Source: JBEKYD01 sp052325345
GTDB taxonomy: Bacteria > Acidobacteriota > Terriglobia > Bryobacterales > Bryobacteraceae
NCBI GenBank assembly: GCA_052325345.1
Contig: JBKQVG010000337.1
Span: 1 to 20,435, forward strand
DNA: 20,435 bases
Reading direction: 5' to 3'
The notes under the pieces were generated by a model, which had not been told where the DNA came from, did no database searches, and saw nothing but the letters and a program-made list of their open reading frames with translations. The position numbers were made by a program, and so were the translations under genes. Every line of letters begins with the position of its first letter. Position 1 is the stretch's first letter. Shown here in pieces: positions 15,341 through 20,435 of this stretch.

Positions 15341-15638
15341 TGAGAATGTCTCCTCCCCACTATTTTGAAACCGTTAGCAAATCCGAGCGCTGCAGTCCTC
15401 CTGCCGCACCTTGATCGAGTTTATCAGAATGCCGGGTGATGTCAATATTCAAATCCCAGGATTAACCGATATTCGTCATCAACTTACGCTGGAAGGGTAC
15501 TGGTACCGTTCGACGCGTGTTTACCAGCCGGGATGGATAGCATTCCAAGTGACCGGAAAGGGTTAGGGAAACCACCCTAATTGGGCTGTATTTCGGGATT
15601 TTTGTGCGCATTTTCGCATAGCAATTCGTCGTGTTACC
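15341..15638. other. Divergent regulatory region
   Basis: These 298 bases lie between the divergent PEP-CTERM and M28 peptidase genes. They hold the PEP-CTERM ribosome site (complement of 15350-15357) and promoter (15418-15445), a GGTAC-TG-GTACC near-palindrome at 15496-15507, and a TTAGGG/CCCTAA hairpin at 15563-15580. The stretch is more AT-rich than the coding sequence. No clear promoter for the peptidase was recognised, and no reading frame was supported. Confidence 0.5.
15418..15445 (-). promoter_or_regulatory. Sigma-70-type promoter of the PEP-CTERM gene
   Basis: On the minus strand, TTGACA (complement of 15445-15440, a perfect -35) is followed after 16 bases by TAAACT (complement of 15423-15418, four of six -10 bases, ending in the important final T). 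The expected transcript start near 15411 leaves a leader of about 70 bases before the GTG at 15340. Confidence 0.6.
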
Positions 15639-15647
15639 GTGAGCATC

Positions 15648-17255
15648 ATGCGAATAGCCTTGCTTTTCTACATATGTGCGGTAACTGCAGCCGCGCTTCT
15701 GCTGGCTCAGGAGGGCTCCATCTCGGCTAGCCGCATCCGCGAGGACGTGCGATTCCTCTCCAGCGACGCCTTGGAAGGGCGCGGTGTCGGCGAGCGTGGC
15801 GGCGATCTGGCCACCGAATACCTTGCGCGCCAGTTCGCTCAAGCCGGCGCGCAGCCGGCCGGGCCGCGGGGCTCTTATTATCAGGAAGTTCCCCTGGTCG
15901 GCGTGGAAACTCAAAGGGATGGCACCGAGCTTTCCGCCCTGGCTCATGGAAAGCGTATTGAATTCTCCTGGCTGGACGATTTCGTGGGCGTTAGCGCGGA
16001 CGAGCGCACCGATACCCGCTTCGAGGGCGACGCCGTCTTCGTGGGACACGGAATCCGCGCGCCCGAGTGGAATTGGGACGATTTCAAAGGCCAGAACCTT
16101 ACCGGTAAAGTCCTGGTATTGTTTACCAACGAACCGCCCAGCGAGGATCCGAAATTCTTCGACGGCCGGGCTCTAACCTATTACGGCCGCTGGGTTTACA
16201 AATATGAAGAGGGACTACGGCGGGGAGCTAAGGCGGTGCTGATTCTCCACACCGATCAAACCGCCGGGTACGGCTGGGATGTGGTACGCAGTTCCTGGGG
16301 GCGCGAAACGCCTTTCCTGAAGCTCGGCGCCGGACAGCCCGCCCTTGCCCTGGAAGGCTGGCTTTCTCGCGCCGCCGCCGAAAGACTGCTGGGGCTGGCC
16401 GGCAAGACCGTCGACGAGATGCTCGCCGCCGCCGACCGGCCGGATTTCAAACCCGTCCCGCTGGGCATCCGCATCGAGGGCCGCATCCATTCCAAAGTCC
16501 GCGAGATCCATACCCGCAACGTGGCCGCCATGGCGCCGGGCAGCGACGCCAGCCTCAAAAACGAATTCGTCGTCTACAGCGCTCATTGGGACCATCTCGG
16601 AATTGCCGCTCCGGTCAACGGCGACAGCATCTACAACGGCGCCATCGATAATGCCACCGGCTGCGGCATCTTGTTGGAGTTGGCCCGGGCATGGGCCGCG
16701 CTGCCGCACAAACCCGGCCGCTCCGCCCTGTTCCTGTCCTTCACCGCCGAAGAGGGCGCCATGAAAGGCTCCGAATATTACGCCGCGCACCCGCTGGTTC
16801 CGGCGGCGAAAACCGCCATCGATCTCAACTACGACGCGGTTTTTCCCTGGGGACGCGCCCGCGAAATCGTCATCTCCGGCGCCGAGCGTACCACCGCGCT
16901 CGCCGAAGCCCAGGCCATTGCGCGCCGCATGAACCTGGCCGTCAAGCCGGATGCCCACCCCGAGCAGGGCCACTATTTCCGCTCCGACCATTTTTCCTTC
17001 GCCCGCGCCGGCATCCCCGCCTTTTCGATCGGCGTCGGCACCGAATTCTACGGTAAACCGCCCGGCTATGGCGAGCGCCTGTTTCAGGAGTACAACACGC
17101 TCCACTACCATCAGCCGTCGGACGAATTCCACGACGATTGGGACTTCACCGCGCTGGCACAGGCGGCCGATTACGGCTTCCTGCTCGGCACCACCATCGC
17201 CAACCAGGAAAAGCTCCCGGACTGGATTCCAGGCGATACCTTCCGGCGAAAGTAA
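15648..17255 (+). CDS. Exported M28-family zinc aminopeptidase with PA domain
   Basis: A metallopeptidase of 535 residues (ATG 15648; an in-frame GTG at 15639 would add three residues). The signal peptide is about residues 1-20 (MRIALLFYICAVTAAALLLA). A protease-associated insert lies at about 125-255. The M28 catalytic core then shows the two-zinc ligands in order: H313 (SAHWDHLG), bridging D334 (NGAIDNATG), catalytic E368 and ligand E369 (TAEEG), D396 (LNYDAV) and H448 (RSDHFSFARAGIP). The segment HQPSDEFHDD near 488-497 is the usual late conserved motif. All catalytic residues are present, so an active periplasmic or secreted aminopeptidase for peptide scavenging is likely. It is monocistronic, with the antitoxin remnant starting 15 bases after its stop. 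Substrate cannot be predicted. Confidence 0.9.
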   Translation: MRIALLFYICAVTAAALLLAQEGSISASRIREDVRFLSSDALEGRGVGERGGDLATEYLARQFAQAGAQPAGPRGSYYQEVPLVGVETQRDGTELSALAHGKRIEFSWLDDFVGVSADERTDTRFEGDAVFVGHGIRAPEWNWDDFKGQNLTGKVLVLFTNEPPSEDPKFFDGRALTYYGRWVYKYEEGLRRGAKAVLILHTDQTAGYGWDVVRSSWGRETPFLKLGAGQPALALEGWLSRAAAERLLGLAGKTVDEMLAAADRPDFKPVPLGIRIEGRIHSKVREIHTRNVAAMAPGSDASLKNEFVVYSAHWDHLGIAAPVNGDSIYNGAIDNATGCGILLELARAWAALPHKPGRSALFLSFTAEEGAMKGSEYYAAHPLVPAAKTAIDLNYDAVFPWGRAREIVISGAERTTALAEAQAIARRMNLAVKPDAHPEQGHYFRSDHFSFARAGIPAFSIGVGTEFYGKPPGYGERLFQEYNTLHYHQPSDEFHDDWDFTALAQAADYGFLLGTTIANQEKLPDWIPGDTFRRK

Positions 17256-17270
17256 GGGCGCGCGCGGTAG

Positions 17271-17524
17271 CATCGATGCCCGGCTAGAGCGGCGGAATCG
17301 AAACCTGTCAGCGCGGCGATACGGGAGTTCAACAAGCAGGTGAACGCCTCCATTGTCGATCCGGGCTTCATCGCGCGCGTCCGCAAGAAATCTTCGGCGG
17401 CGGCCCCAATGCGTTTTCGCGCTACGAGAACGGCAAGACCAAGCCGCCGCTCGAGATGGTGAAACTTCTCATGGTGCTCGACCGGCACCCTCATCTGCTG
17501 CACGAGGTCCAGGCCGGGCAATAG
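17271..17524 (+). pseudogene. Decayed MqsA-type (HTH) antitoxin remnant
   Basis: Two adjacent frames together give the C-terminal DNA-binding half of an MqsA/YgiT-like type II antitoxin. Frame one (17271-17390) reads CPARAAESKPVSAAIREFNK and then QVNASIVDPGFIARVRKK. Frame two (17390-17521) reads IFGGGPNAFSRYENGKTKPP and then LEMVKLLMVLDRHPHLLHEV, ending at TAG 17522-17524. In family members as I recall them, about ten residues (of the type LGLSQREAAE) sit between RKK and IFGGG, so roughly 31 bases appear deleted, shifting the frame. The N-terminal Cys4 zinc domain is missing: an in-frame TAG at 17268-17270 lies directly upstream. No MqsR-like toxin gene is seen on either side. It is a dead relic of a toxin-antitoxin locus, probably damaged during rearrangement next to the peptidase gene. 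Family assignment is from the well-known FSRYE-GKT-PP pattern. Confidence 0.8.
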
Positions 17525-17594
17525 CCACGCCGGGGCGGTCGGTATTACTGGTCGGCTTGCCCCACGCGGGCCAGGCGTAAGCGCCGATGCCCGC

Positions 17595-18146
17595 TCAGAA
17601 CAAGAGCGGCACAAATCGCCGAGTGCGTTTCATGTAAGCCGCATAGGCCGCACCGAAGCTCGCGAGGTTCTCCCGCTCTTCGGCAATCGATGTGGCGATG
17701 AGGAAACCGCTCGCGCCCAGCGCCAGCACAATGCCACCGATCGACGAGGGATTCTTTAGATAAGCGCACCACACAAGCGCCAGCAAAGATGCGTACAGCG
17801 GGTGGCGGATAAAGCGATAGGCGCCAATCGTGACCAGGGCGGTGGTGTTCTCGAAGGGAAGATTGGCGCCGCGGGCGGCGGTGGCCGCCGGCCTGCCGAG
17901 CAGGCGAAGTAACCGGAATCCTTCCATCGCCAGTCCTATCGAGGCGGCTCCGAGGAACCATGACACCAGTTGGCGAGCCGAGAGCCAGTCGCGAAACCAC
18001 ATCGGAGCGTTTAGCAGGATCAAGGCGGAGAGGAGTTCAAACGCAAAAAAGCGATAGAAGCCGTGGGACCGCAAGTCCCTCAGCGACCGCCACGACAGCC
18101 GAAGGATGACGGCGGATACGGCGAAGAATATCGCGACGCGCATCAT
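17595..18146 (-). CDS. Isoprenylcysteine carboxyl methyltransferase-like membrane protein
   Basis: A multi-span membrane protein of 183 residues of the ICMT/PEMT-like group. From the ATG at 18146 (another at 18143; the frame is open to GTG 18242 but the extra residues look non-coding) it has hydrophobic segments beginning MMRVAIFFAVSAVIL, FAFELLSALILL and WFLGAASIGLAM. The family's C-terminal SAM-binding signature follows: GAYRFIRHPLYASLL, two more membrane helices, and EERENLASFGAAYAAYMKRT, ending RRFVPLLF. These motifs match bacterial isoprenylcysteine-methyltransferase-like proteins, whose substrates are mostly unknown and which need not modify prenylated proteins. It follows the 131-residue gene on the same strand after a 114-base gap, so co-transcription is possible but not certain. 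Its stop is convergent with the antitoxin relic. Confidence 0.82.
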   Translation of the reverse strand: MMRVAIFFAVSAVILRLSWRSLRDLRSHGFYRFFAFELLSALILLNAPMWFRDWLSARQLVSWFLGAASIGLAMEGFRLLRLLGRPAATAARGANLPFENTTALVTIGAYRFIRHPLYASLLALVWCAYLKNPSSIGGIVLALGASGFLIATSIAEERENLASFGAAYAAYMKRTRRFVPLLF

Positions 18147-18260
18147 GGTGCTCGCCAGCTTATGGATGGGTCCTGACGGAACCAAGGTTACCAGTTCGCT
18201 CCGGGTTCCGCAGCCGGCAGCCGCGCCCTGGCGGGGGATCACCTGGAAGTCTGTCCTACT

Positions 18261-18656
18261 TTATACTCCCAGCCAGGCGCGCAGCAGGGCGCCGGGATCG
18301 CCGGCGAGGTCGACCGGTTCGGAACCGACTTCGCGGCCGTCTTCGATGCTGACGGCCACGACACCGCTCGCGGTGGGGCGGAGTTCCAGACGCCGCTCGC
18401 GGGCCTCCAGGCGCAGCGTGGCGCCCAGCCAGGCGACGTGAATCTTGGTGCGCACGGCGTGCCCCACGCGGGTGGTCTGCCGCAGCAGCTCCTCGGTGAA
18501 CGGACTTTTCCTGAGCTCTTCGGCGTAGGGAGCGGCGGCCTGGACGCGGGCCCGCTCGGCGGCGCGTTGGCGCGCCTCGCGCTCGTCGGAATCCCGCCCC
18601 TCTTCGCGCGATTCCAGGCTCTTGAGGTTGTTCTCCAGATTGTCGAGAAAGCTCAT
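18261..18656 (-). CDS. Unrecognised soluble protein of 131 residues
   Basis: I do not recognise this protein. The N-terminal part (1-45) is highly charged and helical (FLDNLENNLKSLESREEGRD, then EREARQRAAERARVQAAAPY), likely a coiled coil. The C-terminal part (about 60-131) looks like an alternating beta fold (VRTKIHVAWLGATLRLEARE, LELRPTASGVVAVSIEDG). There is no signal peptide, membrane span or cysteine. The ATG at 18656 is preceded directly by GGAGGG, which is unusually close for a ribosome site, and no better start is visible downstream. Codon use matches the neighbours. It is divergent from cydA across 63 bases; a link with the oxidase is only positional. Confidence 0.7.
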   Translation of the reverse strand: MSFLDNLENNLKSLESREEGRDSDEREARQRAAERARVQAAAPYAEELRKSPFTEELLRQTTRVGHAVRTKIHVAWLGATLRLEARERRLELRPTASGVVAVSIEDGREVGSEPVDLAGDPGALLRAWLGV

Positions 18657-18665
18657 CCCTCCAGT

Positions 18666-18692
18666 TTGCCAGACGAGCGGCGTTAGTATATT
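18666..18692 (+). promoter_or_regulatory. Candidate cydA promoter
   Basis: TTGCCA at 18666-18671 (five of six -35 bases) and TATATT at 18687-18692 (five of six -10 bases) lie 15 bases apart, shorter than the ideal 17. The predicted start near 18699 would leave a leader of about 20 bases before the cydA ATG, which itself has no obvious ribosome site. Confidence 0.35.
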
Positions 18693-18719
18693 AGCTTACG
18701 TTCGGTTCTTTTCGCCATT

Positions 18720-20045
18720 ATGGACGCACTTACCATTCATCGTCTGCATTTCGCATTTACCGTCACCTTTCACTATCTGTTTCCGCAATTGACCATGGGG
18801 CTGGCTCTGTTGATCGTGATTCTGAAGACGGCGGCAATCCGCACCGGCGACGAACACTACAATCGGGCGGCCCGTTTCTGGGCCAAGATTTTCGCCGTCA
18901 ACTTCGCCATGGGGGTGGTAACCGGAATTCCCATGGAGTTTCAGTTCGGCACGAACTGGTCGCGGTTTTCGGGAGCCGCCGGCGGCGTGATCGGACAGAC
19001 GCTGGCGATGGAAGGGATGTTCTCGTTCTTCCTCGAATCCAGCTTTCTGGGGGCGTTCCTTTTCGGCGAAAAACGGTTGGGGCCGAAAGCGCACTGGCTG
19101 GCCGCATTTCTGGTATTTCTCGGATCGTGGCTGTCCGGCTTCTTCATCATCGCCACCGACGCCTGGATGCAACACCCGGCGGGCTATAGCATCGATGCCG
19201 CCGGAATGATGCAGCTCAAGAGCTTCTGGGGGCTGGTCGGCAATCCGTGGGTGTTCTGGCAATACCTGCATAACATGACGGCATCGGTGGTGACGGCCAG
19301 CTTCGCGATGGCCGCGGTGGGTGCGTTCTACCTGCTGACCCGCCGGCACGAAGCGTACGGCCGCACCTTCGTGCGCTGGGGCGTGATCGCCGGTACGATT
19401 TCCACCATACTGCTGCCGTTTCCCACCGGAGACGGCCAGGCCCGCGGCATGCTGGAGAGCCAGCCGGTGACGCTGGCGGCGATGGAGGGCCAGTTCCACA
19501 CCGAGGCGGGCGCGCCGCTCGCGATCGTGGGACAACCGGACATGGAACGCGAGCGGCTGGACAATCCGCTGACGATTCCGGACGCGCTGAGTTTCCTCAC
19601 GTATCGGCGCTGGAAGGCGGAAGTGAAGGGGCTGGACGCGTTTCCGCGCGACACCTGGCCGGACAACATACCGCTGCTCTATTACAGCTATCACATCATG
19701 GTGGGCCTAGGCACGTTGCTGGGCGCGGTGATGATCGTGGCCGCGATCGGCGCGTGGCGCGGGTTTCTGTATCGCTCGCGTCCGCTGTTGTGGGTGCTGA
19801 TGCTGGCGATGCCGTTTCCTTATATCGCCACCACGGCCGGCTGGATGACCGCCGAACTGGGGCGGCAGCCCTGGCTGATCTACGGCCTGCTGCGCACCCA
19901 GGCCGGCTTTTCGCCGCGGGTTTCCGCCGGCAACGCACTTTTCACATTGATCGGTTTCATGGGGACGTACGCCATTCTGGCGATGCTGTTCCTGTTTCTG
20001 GTGGGGCGCGAAATCGAACACGGGCCGGAAGCCCAAGGAGCCTGA
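18720..20045 (+). CDS. cydA: Cytochrome bd-type ubiquinol oxidase subunit I
   Basis: The catalytic subunit of a terminal cytochrome bd-type oxidase, reducing oxygen to water with electrons from quinol in the cytoplasmic membrane. It has 441 residues, with the short Q-loop form. Haem ligands map well onto the E. coli enzyme: H18 (H19 there, haem b595), E98 and E106 (E99 and E107, in AMEGMFSFFLES), H184 (H186, YLHNMTAS) and M327 (M393, YHIMVGLG) for haem b558. GRQPW (381-385) is conserved. In the quinol region, E256 (E257) is kept, but the lysine equivalent to K252 is T251 (QPVTLAAME) and the arginine equivalent to R391 is H325. The subunit therefore belongs to a variant bd group whose quinol site may differ. 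These alignments were made by eye. It is followed by cydB after three bases. Confidence 0.94.
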   Translation: MDALTIHRLHFAFTVTFHYLFPQLTMGLALLIVILKTAAIRTGDEHYNRAARFWAKIFAVNFAMGVVTGIPMEFQFGTNWSRFSGAAGGVIGQTLAMEGMFSFFLESSFLGAFLFGEKRLGPKAHWLAAFLVFLGSWLSGFFIIATDAWMQHPAGYSIDAAGMMQLKSFWGLVGNPWVFWQYLHNMTASVVTASFAMAAVGAFYLLTRRHEAYGRTFVRWGVIAGTISTILLPFPTGDGQARGMLESQPVTLAAMEGQFHTEAGAPLAIVGQPDMERERLDNPLTIPDALSFLTYRRWKAEVKGLDAFPRDTWPDNIPLLYYSYHIMVGLGTLLGAVMIVAAIGAWRGFLYRSRPLLWVLMLAMPFPYIATTAGWMTAELGRQPWLIYGLLRTQAGFSPRVSAGNALFTLIGFMGTYAILAMLFLFLVGREIEHGPEAQGA

Positions 20046-20048
20046 GCC

Positions 20049-20435
20049 ATGCCGGCATCTATCCTTCCTACTTTGTGGTTCTGCCTGGTGGCGGCGATGA
20101 TCGCCGTGTACGTGGTGCTGGACGGCTTCGATTTGGGCGCCGGCATTCTTCATCTGCTGGTGGCGCGGACGGACCCCGAACGCCGCGCCGTATTGGCTTC
20201 CATCGGCCCGGTGTGGGACGCCAACGAGGTATGGCTGCTGGCTGGCGGCGGCACGCTGTACTTCGCTTTTCCGGCGCTCTACGCTTCCAGTTTCAGCGGC
20301 TTCTACCTTCCGCTCATGATGGTGTTGTGGCTGCTGATCCTGCGCGGCATTTCGGTGGAGTTTCGCAACCATCTGCACAGCGCGGTTTGGGAGCCACAAC
20401 ACCATCATGAGCGGAAGGTAGAAGCCGCTGAAACT
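20049..20435 (+). CDS. cydB: Cytochrome bd-type oxidase subunit II, 5' part only
   Basis: The start of the second bd oxidase subunit, three bases after the cydA stop. The first 114 residues look normal for CydB: a first helix (LWFCLVAAMIAVYVVLDGFD), GAGILHLL, GPVWDANEVWLLAGGGTLYF, ALYASSFSGFYLP and LRGISVEFRNHLHSAVW. From residue 115 the product becomes EPQHHHERKVEAAET, which does not resemble CydB, where a second conserved helix should follow. That tail is encoded by an exact reverse complement of upstream cydB sequence (see the inverted repeat), so the gene is authentic to about 20390 and artefactual or rearranged after it. The reading frame is open at the window edge. Confidence 0.88.
   Translation, partial: MPASILPTLWFCLVAAMIAVYVVLDGFDLGAGILHLLVARTDPERRAVLASIGPVWDANEVWLLAGGGTLYFAFPALYASSFSGFYLPLMMVLWLLILRGISVEFRNHLHSAVWEPQHHHERKVEAAET
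20289..20435. repeat. Perfect 44-base inverted repeat at the window end
   Basis: Bases 20289-20332 are the exact reverse complement of 20392-20435, with a 59-base loop between (20333-20391). I paired the arms base by base: all 44 match, and the first mismatch is 20333 against 20391. The outer arm ends at the last base of the window, so the true repeat may be longer. The first arm is ordinary cydB coding sequence (residues 81-94); the second replaces the expected cydB continuation. This is typical of a fold-back chimera at a contig end. Confidence 0.95.

Noticed and set aside
15563..15580. TTAGGG/CCCTAA, telomere-like sequence
   Set aside because: A single six-base inverted pair; chance hairpin, not a telomeric repeat.

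Overview
The window is GC-rich, densely coded bacterial chromosome. Its gene set suggests an Acidobacteriota relative of the Solibacter/Bryobacter type: an ECF sigma factor paired with a zinc-finger/HEAT anti-sigma, two DUF4097-type beta-ladder proteins, a PEP-CTERM secreted protein, a signal-peptide M28 peptidase, an ArsA-like ATPase with a C-terminal Hsp20-like domain, and a short-Q-loop cytochrome bd. This placement rests on family content only; no rRNA or other phylogenetic marker is present.

Left part (1-4311, plus strand): a secreted TPR protein, a 345-base gap with three hairpins (one a strong intrinsic terminator), then what looks like one operon. That operon holds an ECF sigma factor, an overlapping membrane anti-sigma factor with a HEAT-repeat outer domain, and two exported repeat proteins built from FNG or TLNG ladders. 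It reads as an envelope-sensing cassette and is the best candidate here for a little-described system, although each part belongs to a known type of family.

Middle (4321-14383): a minus-strand hybrid histidine kinase with a periplasmic solute-binding sensor and a degenerate inner receiver is divergent from an ArsA/Get3-like ATPase and its 75-residue partner. Convergent with these is a minus-strand addB-addA operon encoding a two-subunit helicase-nuclease for double-strand-break processing. In both subunits I see an intact nuclease site and a four-cysteine iron-sulfur staple.

Right part (14384-20435): a PEP-CTERM protein with its own recognisable promoter and terminator; a divergent M28 aminopeptidase; a decayed, frameshifted MqsA-type antitoxin remnant; an isoprenylcysteine-methyltransferase-like membrane protein; an unrecognised 131-residue protein; and cydA followed by the start of cydB. 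The window ends in a perfect 44-base inverted repeat that runs to the last base and replaces normal cydB coding sequence. This is most likely a fold-back artefact at a contig end, so cydB cannot be trusted beyond about 20390.

I found no CRISPR array, tRNA, rRNA, transposase or phage gene.
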